This document shows, piece after piece, positions 1-7,601 of a stretch of DNA of 21,482 nt; within the stretch, counting starts at the first letter, position 1, and the number at the start of each line of letters is the position of its first letter. Source of the stretch: Chlorobiota bacterium (GTDB lineage Bacteria > Bacteroidota > Bacteroidia > Bacteroidales > JAADJA01); contig JAUVIX010000008.1 of assembly GCA_030592565.1 (NCBI GenBank), forward strand, positions 1 through 21,482. The letters run 5' to 3'. Below the pieces are notes generated by a model. It had not been told where the DNA came from and searched no databases. It saw nothing but the letters and a program-made list of their open reading frames with translations. The position numbers were made by a program, and so were the translations under genes.

Positions 1-248
1 AAAATCACAAAGAGATAGATGAGCGGATAAGCTGCAAGGAAAATTCTTTCAAATTTATTATTTTTTGGTTTTCGTCGTAACCGAATAGCAAGTCCTATCA
101 CAACTCCGGCTAACAGGAAAACGACAAAAGGACCAAATAAATATGGCGAATGTGCCTGAGAAAAAAGATAAATCACAAATACAACTGCCAGAAAACAGAT
201 ATTAAGAAGGTCTATTATACTTATATCCTTTTTATTAAAAATCCCCAC
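1..248 (-). CDS. Partial membrane protein, possibly a PAP2-type phosphatase/head-group enzyme (N-terminal part)
   Basis: An open frame runs without a stop from a GTG at 246-248 to the window edge, giving 82 N-terminal residues; the rest lies outside. The start is GTG because no ATG occurs early in the frame and an in-frame stop lies just upstream at 261-263. The visible part has hydrophobic segments at about residues 14-30 and 37-56 and a third beginning near 70, with a basic loop (RLRRKPKNNK) between the second and third. This layout, with an aromatic AAYPLIYLF stretch at the third segment, reminds me of the N-termini of Bacteroidota PAP2-superfamily proteins, but the phosphatase motifs are not in the window. 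It starts 5 bases after the stop of the GNAT gene, so the two are almost certainly co-transcribed. In this setting a lipid phosphatase or sphingolipid head-group role is possible, as inference only. Confidence 0.5.
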   Translation of the reverse strand, partial: MGIFNKKDISIIDLLNICFLAVVFVIYLFSQAHSPYLFGPFVVFLLAGVVIGLAIRLRRKPKNNKFERIFLAAYPLIYLFVI

Positions 249-253
249 GCAAA

Positions 254-1393
254 TTATTTTTTATTATTCTCAAAAGTGTATTTATAAATTCTGAATGTTT
301 TATATGGCTTCCCGTTCATTGTTTCAAGTGCCCTGTTCATCGCAGTATTAGTTTCCAGAATCCAACTGGCTTCACCTTTGTGATACCCCAGTTTAGCACC
401 ACCCTTTGTAGTTCGTACATACAGACAGGCATCAATACCTGTTTTTCTATATTTTTCAATAATTCCAAGAGTAAGAACTCTCATGCTTTTAACTTTCCTT
501 TTAAACCTTATCAACTTCAGGAAGTTAAACGGAAACAAACGACCGTTTCTTATTTTAATAAGGATTTCGTTCACATTTGGAAGTGATACTGAAAAAGCAA
601 CAGGTTCACCCTTATCCTCTACAATATAAACAAGTTCGGGAGAGGTAATAAATTTTAGCTCCTTTGCAAGCACATCGAACTCCTCAATAGTCATTGGCAT
701 AAAACCCCAGTTATCCTCCCAGGCTTTATTATAAATATATCTTAGCTTCGGCACCTCATCCTTCATATTTTTAAAATCAGCCTTTCTGATTGTTATCCCC
801 TGTGATTCCAACCGTTTTTCAATATTTTCACTTAGCCTTATCATTCTTTCCGGAATTTTTTCTTCGAATAGGCTATATGAAATAAGGTCCACTTTTTTTT
901 GAAGTCCGTAACCAAGTAACAACTTATCGTAATAATCCTTATTATGAACCATCATTAGATATGGTGGAGTGTCGAAACCATCAATTAATGTTCCACAAGG
1001 ATCATTCGTTGAAGGACTCACTGGACCATAAAACCCTTTTACGCCCTTACCTTTCAGCCATTCGATAGCTGTATCAAAAAGAGCTTTGACAATCACTTTA
1101 TCATCTTCTGCATCAAAAAAGCCAAAAAAACCATAATTCTCTTTCCAGTGATCAACATAAACCTGGTTTGTAATAGCACCAATTCTTCCTACCACTTTTC
1201 CATCATCATTCAGAGCAATAAAATAATCAGCATCAGCATGTTTGAAAAACGGATTCTTCTTTTTATTTAAAGTCTCCTTTTGCATTATTCTAAGCTCAGG
1301 AACATAGTTTTTATCTCCCGAGTATAGACGATACGGAAAGTCAATAAAACGACTTAAATCTTTTTTATTCTGTACTTTTTTGACAGACACCAT
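254..1393 (-). CDS. GNAT-fold acyltransferase, candidate bacterial ceramide synthase
   Basis: This 379-residue protein has no signal peptide or membrane segment. The C-terminal part carries a GNAT acyl-CoA-binding signature: a hydrophobic strand, then YRKTGIDACLY (about residues 315-325), then a helix and the NTAMNRALETMNGK region typical of the end of the fold. The N-terminal half (about 1-160) also looks GNAT-like, with DYFIALNDDGKVVGRIGAI, so a double GNAT arrangement is likely. It is much longer than single-domain GNATs (about 150-180 residues). It is divergent from a serine palmitoyltransferase-like gene and co-directional with a membrane protein. The ceramide synthase of Caulobacter is a GNAT-family protein encoded with its serine palmitoyltransferase, so N-acylation of a sphingoid base is an attractive role here. 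Only the fold and the context support this. Other N-acyltransferase activities are possible. Confidence 0.75.
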   Translation of the reverse strand: MVSVKKVQNKKDLSRFIDFPYRLYSGDKNYVPELRIMQKETLNKKKNPFFKHADADYFIALNDDGKVVGRIGAITNQVYVDHWKENYGFFGFFDAEDDKVIVKALFDTAIEWLKGKGVKGFYGPVSPSTNDPCGTLIDGFDTPPYLMMVHNKDYYDKLLLGYGLQKKVDLISYSLFEEKIPERMIRLSENIEKRLESQGITIRKADFKNMKDEVPKLRYIYNKAWEDNWGFMPMTIEEFDVLAKELKFITSPELVYIVEDKGEPVAFSVSLPNVNEILIKIRNGRLFPFNFLKLIRFKRKVKSMRVLTLGIIEKYRKTGIDACLYVRTTKGGAKLGYHKGEASWILETNTAMNRALETMNGKPYKTFRIYKYTFENNKK

Positions 1394-1417
1394 AGATACT
1401 TAAATTTGTATTTTCGT

Positions 1418-1425
1418 CAAAAATA
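1418..1425 (-). promoter_or_regulatory. Candidate -7 promoter element for the GNAT/membrane-protein operon
   Basis: Read on the minus strand this is TATTTTTG, which fits the Bacteroidota -7 consensus TAnnTTTG. It lies 24 bases upstream of the GNAT ATG. I see no good TTTG 17-23 bases further upstream, so it is weaker than the opposing promoter that begins 2 bases away. The motif alone is expected by chance fairly often in AT-rich DNA. Confidence 0.35.
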
Positions 1426-1426
1426 C

Positions 1427-1455
1427 TTTGTTTTTTCCTAAAATGTATATCTTTG
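1427..1455 (+). promoter_or_regulatory. Promoter of the serine palmitoyltransferase-like gene
   Basis: TTTG at 1427-1430, a 17-base spacer, then TATCTTTG at 1448-1455 match the Bacteroidota primary sigma consensus (TTTG near -33, TAnnTTTG near -7). Transcription should start around 1460, leaving a leader of about 35 bases before the ATG at 1496. Both elements match fully, and spacing and orientation fit the gene downstream. Confidence 0.65.
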
Positions 1456-1470
1456 ACCTTTTAAAGTCAA
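1453..1470. promoter_or_regulatory. Operator-like imperfect palindrome at the divergent sphingolipid promoters
   Basis: TTGACCTTTTAAAGTCAA reads as an 18-base imperfect palindrome (7 of 9 pairs match; arms TTGAC/GTCAA). It overlaps the end of the -7 element and the expected transcription start of the serine palmitoyltransferase-like gene. That is a place where a dimeric repressor would block transcription. No regulator gene lies in the window, so the idea is untested. Confidence 0.3.
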
Positions 1471-1495
1471 TAATTTCCTTCATATATAAAACAAT

Positions 1496-2686
1496 ATGAC
1501 GACTATTTTACAGTCCAGAGCATCGAAATACACAGAACCTCAGGAAGCTAAAAAGGCAGGATTATATCCATATTTTCGGGTAATAGAATCTGAACAAGAT
1601 GCAGTTGTATATATAAAGGGGGAAAAAGTTCTGATGTTCGGCTCAAATAGTTATCTTGGGCTTACTAATCATCCAAAAATAAAAGAGGCTGCTATAGATG
1701 CAATTAAGAAATATGGAAGTGGATGTGCCGGTTCGCGGTTCTTAAATGGAACACTTGATATACATATTGAGTTGGAAGAAAGGCTTGCTTCACTTGTAGG
1801 AAAAGAAAAAGCAATTGTTTTTTCAACTGGCTTCCAATCTAATCTCGGAGCTATTCCACATGTTGTTGGCAGAAATGATTATGCTATTCTTGATGAGGAA
1901 GATCATGCTTCAATCATTGATGCCACAAGGCTATCCTTTGGCAAAGTACTGAAATACAAGCATAACAACATGGTCTCGCTTAAAAAAATTCTTAAGAAGT
2001 GCGAGCCGGAAGCTCTCAAGCTAATCGTGATTGATGGTATTTTTAGTATGTCGGGTGATATTGCCAAACTTGATGAGATTGTACAACTTGCACAAAAATA
2101 TAATGCTTCGGTAATGGTTGATGATGCCCATGCACTTGGCGTCATTGGCAAAAACGGTGCCGGTACAGCCTCTCATTTCGGCCTGACCGATAAGGTTGAG
2201 ATAATAATGGGAACTTTTAGTAAGTCACTGGCATCTGTTGGAGGCTTTATTGCCGGCTCTTCAGAGCTTATCAACCTCCTGGAACACTCTTCACGACCTT
2301 TAATATTCAGTGCAAGTCTTCCTCCCGGCTCGGCAGCCAGTGTTATTGCTGCTATTGATATTATGGAAAATGAGCCTGAACATAATCAAAGACTTTGGGA
2401 TAATACTAATTATGCTTCAAAATTATTCAAAGAGTACAATATTGAGATTGGAAATTCAGAAAGTCCAATTATTCCGATTTATATAAGAAATAATGAGAAA
2501 ACATTCCTTATCTCAAAACTTCTAATGGATAGTGGAATTTTTGCAAACCCTGTAATTTCGCCTGCGGTAAGGCCGGAAGATTCTTTATTACGATTTTCTC
2601 TAATGGCTACTCACACTCATGAACACATTGATATTGCAATTGAGGCAATTTACAAGAATGGTAAAGAGATAGGAATTTTTAGATAA
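1496..2686 (+). CDS. spt: Serine palmitoyltransferase-like PLP enzyme (alpha-oxoamine synthase family)
   Basis: This 396-residue soluble fold-type I PLP enzyme would condense an acyl thioester with serine to make 3-ketosphinganine, the first step of sphingolipid synthesis. Family landmarks are all present: NSYLGLTNHP (51-60), the GSGCAGSRFLNGT region (75-86), EDHASI with the PLP-stacking His137, MVDDAHALG with Asp209 and His212, and GTFSKSLASVGG with Schiff-base Lys243. Alpha-oxoamine synthases also include 8-amino-7-oxononanoate synthase (BioF) and Kbl, and automatic annotation often confuses them. I prefer Spt because no biotin genes are nearby and the divergent neighbour is a GNAT acyltransferase, as in known bacterial sphingolipid loci. 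The Porphyromonas and Bacteroides enzymes are the established precedents in this phylum. The gene is monocistronic, with a clear promoter upstream and a hairpin terminator downstream. Confidence 0.85.
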   Translation: MTTILQSRASKYTEPQEAKKAGLYPYFRVIESEQDAVVYIKGEKVLMFGSNSYLGLTNHPKIKEAAIDAIKKYGSGCAGSRFLNGTLDIHIELEERLASLVGKEKAIVFSTGFQSNLGAIPHVVGRNDYAILDEEDHASIIDATRLSFGKVLKYKHNNMVSLKKILKKCEPEALKLIVIDGIFSMSGDIAKLDEIVQLAQKYNASVMVDDAHALGVIGKNGAGTASHFGLTDKVEIIMGTFSKSLASVGGFIAGSSELINLLEHSSRPLIFSASLPPGSAASVIAAIDIMENEPEHNQRLWDNTNYASKLFKEYNIEIGNSESPIIPIYIRNNEKTFLISKLLMDSGIFANPVISPAVRPEDSLLRFSLMATHTHEHIDIAIEAIYKNGKEIGIFR

Positions 2687-2714
2687 AAGCACCCAACAAA
2701 ATGTCGGGTGCTTT
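2686..2714. terminator. Bidirectional hairpin terminator between convergent genes
   Basis: AAAGCACCC (2686-2694) and GGGTGCTTT (2706-2714) form a perfect 9-bp stem with an 11-base loop, directly after the stop codon of the serine palmitoyltransferase-like gene. The MFS gene ends at 2745 from the other side, so the hairpin can serve both transcripts. The T tracts are short on each side (TTT and TTTT). Confidence 0.7.
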
Positions 2715-2744
2715 AAAATGATAAATTGGGTTCTCTCAAAAAAT

Positions 2745-3992
2745 CTATCTTCTTGCTGGCTTAACCATCAGCATTAATATTGTCCCAATTAATACTGCGA
2801 CACCTGAAATTGTAAATGCCAGCGGAAAATTACTTACATCACCAAGTTTCCCTCCCAGGATAGGACCCAGAATTCCTCCGACACCATAAGCAAGGAAAAC
2901 AAAAGGATAATTTTGTCCCACATTTTTAGCCCCGAAAGTATCGGCTGTGATGGTTGGGAATAAAGCAAAATTACCACCAAAGTTAAAGCCAATCAGTGTT
3001 GCTCCGAGATAGAGTAGCATCTCGCTACCTGCCATATATGTAAATAGGATAACAAGAATACCTTGCGTTGCAGTCATAATGATAATGGATATTTTTCTTC
3101 CGAGTTTATCACTTAGCATTCCCCATACAATACGACCAATACCATTGGCAAGGCTAAAGAACACGGCCATTGCTGTTCCTGCAATTGCACTTGCTTCAGC
3201 AGTAGTTAAACCGTTAGCTACCAATGCTTCCATCGGATAGAGTTTCATAAGTCCAATAGACATCAGTCCTGCTCCTGCACTAAAAACAAAAGTCAGGAAG
3301 ATAAGATAGAACTGAACTTTACCAAGCATTTCACTACTGGTAAATTCTCTATCATCAACTTTTACACCGGCCTCTGCCTTCTTCTCAACAAATCCTGCAG
3401 GCTTCCATCCGGCAGGAGGAAATTTCATCCATAACCCACCAATAATAACCATTACAGCAAATGCAATTCCGTAGGTCACAAATGTTGAAGAGAGTCCAAT
3501 ATTTTCGATCAGATGACCCCAGGAACCTGCCAGTTTCACCCATAGCATAGCTCCAAAGCCAAATCCTGCAACCGCAAGACCTGTTATCATACCTTTTTTA
3601 TCAGGGAACCAACGCATGCCAACTGCAATAGGAACAACATAAGCTAAACCAATACCGGCACCACCTATCAGTCCTATAAAAAAAAGCAATGGCCAAAATC
3701 CGGTTCCTCCAAACACTCCGGCTAAAACATAACCCAGCCCTAAAACCACACCACCAATAATAGCTAGTCTCTGAGGGCCCCAGGTTCCAAGCTTTTTACC
3801 GGCAAATACCATAACAACAGCAAATGACACAAGGCCGACGGCAAAAATCCATTGTGTGTCAGCCTTCGACCACTCTTCCGCTGTGAGTGAAGGGGTAAAT
3901 ACTGACCAGGCATATATAGCTCCAAGAGCAAGCTGAATAAGGATAGCTCCAACAACAACGAGGCCTCTGTTCATTACTTTTTGATTTTCCAT
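2745..3992 (-). CDS. MFS transporter, OFA (oxalate/formate antiporter, L-lactate-type) family
   Basis: This 415-residue inner-membrane protein has about twelve hydrophobic segments; the first is at residues 9-33 (RGLVVVGAILIQLALGAIYA and following). The N-terminal ALGAIYAWSVF motif and the RIVWGMLSDKLGRK loop in the second half, the conserved MFS loop, fit the OFA family, whose members carry small mono- and dicarboxylates such as oxalate, formate or lactate. A charged stretch near residues 195-220 is the central cytoplasmic loop. It lies 85 bases downstream of acetyl-CoA synthetase and in the same direction, so acetate, lactate or pyruvate is the likely class of substrate (inference). A strong hairpin sits between the two genes, so expression relies on read-through or on a promoter I could not identify. 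The start at 3990-3992 is an ATG followed directly by MENQKV. Confidence 0.85.
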   Translation of the reverse strand: MENQKVMNRGLVVVGAILIQLALGAIYAWSVFTPSLTAEEWSKADTQWIFAVGLVSFAVVMVFAGKKLGTWGPQRLAIIGGVVLGLGYVLAGVFGGTGFWPLLFFIGLIGGAGIGLAYVVPIAVGMRWFPDKKGMITGLAVAGFGFGAMLWVKLAGSWGHLIENIGLSSTFVTYGIAFAVMVIIGGLWMKFPPAGWKPAGFVEKKAEAGVKVDDREFTSSEMLGKVQFYLIFLTFVFSAGAGLMSIGLMKLYPMEALVANGLTTAEASAIAGTAMAVFFSLANGIGRIVWGMLSDKLGRKISIIIMTATQGILVILFTYMAGSEMLLYLGATLIGFNFGGNFALFPTITADTFGAKNVGQNYPFVFLAYGVGGILGPILGGKLGDVSNFPLAFTISGVAVLIGTILMLMVKPARR

Positions 3993-4032
3993 TTTTTAAT
4001 ATCTTTTAAGTTCTTAACCTTTTTATAAATAA

Positions 4033-4067
4033 AAAAAAGACATCCAAATTACAAGGATGTCTTTTTT
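4033..4067 (-). terminator. Strong hairpin terminator after acs
   Basis: A perfect 13-bp stem (4033-4045 with 4055-4067) closes a 9-base loop. Read on the minus strand, GGATGTC is followed by a run of eight T residues, a textbook intrinsic terminator. It starts 11 bases past the acs stop codon and lies 41 bases upstream of the MFS start codon, so it splits the apparent operon and could attenuate the transporter gene. Confidence 0.85.
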
Positions 4068-4077
4068 CATTTATCAC

Positions 4078-6000
4078 TTATCGTTTAACTTCTACTTTGG
4101 CACCTCCTATTATCTCTTCAACAACACCAGGATCAAGTAGTGTTGATGTATCACCAAGGTTTGAAGCATCGCCTTCACCTATCTTCCGTAGGATACGACG
4201 CATAATCTTTCCTGAACGGGTCTTTGGAAGTCCGTTAACTAACTGAATAACATCAGGTTTTGCTATTGGCCCTATTTGCTTTGTAACTGTAGCTCTGATT
4301 TCACTCTCAATGGTTGCCATTTCAGCATCTGAGAGTTCTTCACAAGTTACATAAGCATAAATTCCGGAACCTTTAATAGCGTGGGGATATCCAACAACAG
4401 CCGATTCATTGACTTTAGGATGTTGGTTAATAGCATCTTCAACTTCGGCAGTACCAATTCTATGACCTGATACATTTATTACATCATCCACGCGTCCCAT
4501 AATTCTGTAATATCCTTCTTCGTCACGCTTTGCACCGTCGCCGGTGAAATAGAGTCCGGGATATGTTGCGAAATAAGTTTGAAAGCATCTTTTGTGGTCG
4601 CCATAGGTAGTCCTTAGCATTCCCGGCCATGGGAATTTAATACAAAGATTACCTTCAACACCATTTCCTTCCAAAATTTTTCCTTCAGGATCAACAATAA
4701 CAGGTTGAACTCCTGGTAATGGAAGTGTTGCAAATGAAGGTTTGGTAGGAGTAATCCCTGAAAGTGGAGTAATCATTATACCACCTGTTTCAGTTTGCCA
4801 CCAGGTATCAACAATCGGGCATTTACCTTTACCAATAAGGTCGTGATACCATCTCCAGGCTTCCTCATTAATTGGCTCACCAACCGTTCCAAGAGTTTTT
4901 AATGAACTCAAATCGTGACCTGTTACAAACTGGTTACCCTGTGCAACGAGTGCCCGAATAGCTGTTGGTGCAGTATAAAACTGATTAACCTTGTATTTAT
5001 CCACAACATCCCAGAAACGTCCTGCATCAGGCCAGGTAGGAACACCCTCAAACATAATTGAAGTGGCTCCCGCCAAAAGTGGGCCGTAAACAATGTAGCT
5101 ATGCCCGGTTACCCAGCCAATATCAGCAGTACACCAATAAATATCACCCTCACTATACTGGAATACATTCAGGAATGTATATTCGGCAAACATCATATAA
5201 CCTGCTGTTGTGTGAAGAACTCCTTTTGGTTTTCCAGTTGAGCCGGAAGTATAAAGAATAAAGAGAGTATCTTCAGCGTCCATAACTTCAGCTTCATTAT
5301 CGAAACTAACACCGTCAATCAAATCATGCCACCAAATATCGCGTCCTTCTTTCATAGGAACATCTTCTCCTGTATGTTTCAAAACAATTGAATTTACAAT
5401 TGTAGGGCATTTTTCCAAAGCTTCATCAACAATCGCTTTCAGAGGAATAGTTTTGGTTCCTCTATATCCGCCATCAGAAGTTATGACTACATTCGATTCG
5501 GCATCATTAATTCTATCAGCCAGTGCATTTGCTGAGAATCCTGCAAAAACAATTGAATGAATAGCTCCTATTCTAGCACAGGCCAGCATAGCAACAGGCA
5601 ATTCGAGAACCATAGGGAGATAAATGGCAACCCTGTCACCCTTTTTAACTCCAATTTTTTTCAGACCATTGGCATACTGTTTAACTTTCTCAAACAACTC
5701 ACCATAGGTAATCTTAATCTCTTTATCTTTAGGATTATTAGGCTCCCAAATCAAAGCTACCTGGTCTTTACGTTCTGGCAAATTACGTTCAAAAATGTTT
5801 TCTGTTATATTTAACTTACCATTTTTAAACCATTTTACATCAGGTGCATCTTTGCCCTCGAAATTCCACTCGAGTACCTGATCCCACTTTTTATGCCATT
5901 TGTACTTCTCGGCAATAGCCCCCCAAAAACCTTCAGGATCGTCAACACTTTTTTGATATTGTTGAAAATATTCTGCAAAATTTGAAATCTTTTTAAGCAT
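4078..6000 (-). CDS. acs: Acetyl-CoA synthetase (acetate--CoA ligase, AMP-forming)
   Basis: This 640-residue enzyme activates acetate with ATP to acetyl-AMP and then to acetyl-CoA in the cytoplasm. It is full length for the family (about 640-660). The N-terminal ACAS domain (FWGAIAEKYKWHKKWD, 25-40) is followed by the phosphate-binding loop TSGSTGKPKG (251-260), WCTADIGWVTGH (289-300), WWQTETGG near 400, the hinge region YFTGDGAKRDEEGYYRIMGR, and the C-terminal PKTRSGKIMRR with catalytic Lys598. That lysine is the acetylation-controlled residue in known Acs enzymes. It follows the porin-like gene with a 50-base gap and shares its promoter; a terminator follows. With a carboxylate-type transporter and an outer-membrane barrel on either side, it looks like the metabolic core of an acetate-scavenging unit. 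All key motifs are intact. Confidence 0.97.
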   Translation of the reverse strand: MLKKISNFAEYFQQYQKSVDDPEGFWGAIAEKYKWHKKWDQVLEWNFEGKDAPDVKWFKNGKLNITENIFERNLPERKDQVALIWEPNNPKDKEIKITYGELFEKVKQYANGLKKIGVKKGDRVAIYLPMVLELPVAMLACARIGAIHSIVFAGFSANALADRINDAESNVVITSDGGYRGTKTIPLKAIVDEALEKCPTIVNSIVLKHTGEDVPMKEGRDIWWHDLIDGVSFDNEAEVMDAEDTLFILYTSGSTGKPKGVLHTTAGYMMFAEYTFLNVFQYSEGDIYWCTADIGWVTGHSYIVYGPLLAGATSIMFEGVPTWPDAGRFWDVVDKYKVNQFYTAPTAIRALVAQGNQFVTGHDLSSLKTLGTVGEPINEEAWRWYHDLIGKGKCPIVDTWWQTETGGIMITPLSGITPTKPSFATLPLPGVQPVIVDPEGKILEGNGVEGNLCIKFPWPGMLRTTYGDHKRCFQTYFATYPGLYFTGDGAKRDEEGYYRIMGRVDDVINVSGHRIGTAEVEDAINQHPKVNESAVVGYPHAIKGSGIYAYVTCEELSDAEMATIESEIRATVTKQIGPIAKPDVIQLVNGLPKTRSGKIMRRILRKIGEGDASNLGDTSTLLDPGVVEEIIGGAKVEVKR

Positions 6001-6050
6001 AACTTTATTTTTTAAAATTTATAATATGATTTTAACTACTTTATATCTTT

Positions 6051-7352
6051 CTAAAAGAAGAAATAGCATCCTACAAGAAACCTAAAATTACCTATCTCTT
6101 TCGACTCTGATATTTTTCCAAACTCGTCAATATTAATATCTCCTGCATCATTTTTCGTTGCATAGGCAGCAACTGTGTATTCCACCTCGGGAGCAATCCT
6201 GAACTTGCCCGCATTATATACAAACCTCGGAGAAATCCTGTATGCATAATTTATATCCGAACCCCTTGCATATACATTTCCAACAATAGTATCATTTGAA
6301 CCAAGATTTTGGGAATATCCTGCAAATAAACCCACCTGCCATGTTTTACCATTAGTGTTACAGTCAAACCAAACAGACATAGTACTTAAAGGAGAATACT
6401 TATAATCGGAAACCACATCGAAAGCTGGTGTATCCTGAATAGTTGTTGTTTCATATTCGGTTTCGGCATAACCGCCAATCATTGTCATACTTGTCATCAT
6501 CTGCCCTAAAACGCCATAAAATCTTAGTGTAATCGGTTTTGTGGAGACATTAACATAGGTAAAAACACTAATTCCTGAAGCATAATTATCTGTCTTAAAC
6601 TTATAACCTTCAGGGTTCATTGGTATTGATTGGGATAGACTTAACCTTGGCTTAAGCCTCTTATAATTACCTCCGAGTCCGGCATAAATTTTATCCGATT
6701 TATATTCAAATCTCAAATTAAATTCCGGTAATGCCGAATTAACAAGATACCTGCTACCCGGACCAAGCGGACCTGTACTCACAAAGTCAACCTGTTCCAT
6801 AGCTGATGCGATAATATTAAAATTTCCCAATCGTTTTGTAAAACGAACCTGCGGATTTCTGGAAAAGGGCTGAAATGGTACTCCGGTGTTAAATGAAACC
6901 GTTCCGGGAAAACATCCTGTAACAAACATCGGATGCCAAAACTGCCCAATCAATAATTCAGAAGTTGGCCAGGCAAGTTTTACAAAGGCATGACGTAATC
7001 TGAAACCGTTAATATCGGTTCCTATATTACCAAAAAAAGCTCCTTCTGCAAGACCTGAAGTTTTTGCACCCCATACATCAGGGCCAGTTATCATTACCCT
7101 CATCCTTGTTTGAATTGACAGAATATTAAATTTTGAGGCTGCATTGATATCAGCTCCATTAAAATCAAGCGATTCATTTTTGGGATAAAGAAGAAAATGA
7201 CCTGCCCTCGCATCAATTGTCTGACGTGAATCAAAAAAGATGTCTGTTTTAACAAAACCACTAAATTTAACTCCAAACTTTTTCTTCTCTTGCTCTTGAG
7301 AAAACCCGACTAATGGAATGACAAAAGCAAGAATAATAATAAACTTCCTCAT
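6051..7352 (-). CDS. Outer-membrane beta-barrel protein, porin-like
   Basis: This 433-residue protein opens with a Sec signal peptide (MRKFIIILAFVIPLVGFSQ, cleavage near residues 18-20). The rest is rich in alternating aromatic and polar strands (FSGFVKTDIFF, LRHAFVKLAW, LLIGQFWHPMF, FNLRFEYKSDKIYAGLGGNY) without hydrophobic helices. It ends in FLVGCYFFF, matching the C-terminal aromatic residue that outer-membrane barrels use for BAM recognition. The N-terminal GFVKTDIFFDSRQ region resembles porins that start with a short strand facing the periplasm. I do not recognise a named family. It is the first gene of a transcription unit with acs, so passage of small carboxylates across the outer membrane is a reasonable guess. 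A strong promoter lies 52 bases upstream. Confidence 0.8.
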   Translation of the reverse strand: MRKFIIILAFVIPLVGFSQEQEKKKFGVKFSGFVKTDIFFDSRQTIDARAGHFLLYPKNESLDFNGADINAASKFNILSIQTRMRVMITGPDVWGAKTSGLAEGAFFGNIGTDINGFRLRHAFVKLAWPTSELLIGQFWHPMFVTGCFPGTVSFNTGVPFQPFSRNPQVRFTKRLGNFNIIASAMEQVDFVSTGPLGPGSRYLVNSALPEFNLRFEYKSDKIYAGLGGNYKRLKPRLSLSQSIPMNPEGYKFKTDNYASGISVFTYVNVSTKPITLRFYGVLGQMMTSMTMIGGYAETEYETTTIQDTPAFDVVSDYKYSPLSTMSVWFDCNTNGKTWQVGLFAGYSQNLGSNDTIVGNVYARGSDINYAYRISPRFVYNAGKFRIAPEVEYTVAAYATKNDAGDINIDEFGKISESKEIGNFRFLVGCYFFF

Positions 7353-7384
7353 TTCAACTCTTTTTAGGATAAATAAATTTACCT

Positions 7385-7400
7385 TGTTATTTAATTAACA
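7385..7400. promoter_or_regulatory. CRP/FNR-shaped palindrome near the porin-acs transcription start
   Basis: TGTTA, six bases, then TAACA form a perfect inverted repeat with the same 5-6-5 geometry as CRP/FNR-family sites (TGTGA-N6-TCACA). It lies just downstream of the -7 element of the porin-acs promoter, across or just past the start of transcription, so binding there would most likely repress. The core is AT-rich, so chance occurrence is possible. Confidence 0.35.
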
Positions 7401-7404
7401 GGTG

Positions 7405-7434
7405 CAAAAGTAAAATATTTTTTTTCTTTTCAAA
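7405..7434 (-). promoter_or_regulatory. Promoter of the porin-acs unit
   Basis: On the minus strand TTTG (7434-7431) is followed by an 18-base spacer and TACTTTTG (7412-7405), a full match to the Bacteroidota promoter consensus. The expected start of transcription is near 7399, giving a leader of about 45 bases. Nothing else fits as well in the 249-base gap 7353-7601, which otherwise holds no gene or convincing hairpin. Confidence 0.65.
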
Positions 7435-7601
7435 ACAGCAACGCTAATTTATTCATAATCTAAATAAGGACGGTGCTAACAGTGGGGTTAGGGATGGAGT
7501 AATTAAGTATATTAGTATGAAAATCGCACAATATGATTATAGATATAATTGTCAGAAAACTAAATCAAAAAAGGTAAAACTACTATTGATTAGTTAAAAA
7601 C

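Noticed and set aside
1903..2151. Minus-strand ORF within the serine palmitoyltransferase-like gene.
   Set aside because: It is complementary to the most conserved catalytic region of a clear PLP enzyme, so it is a frame shadow.
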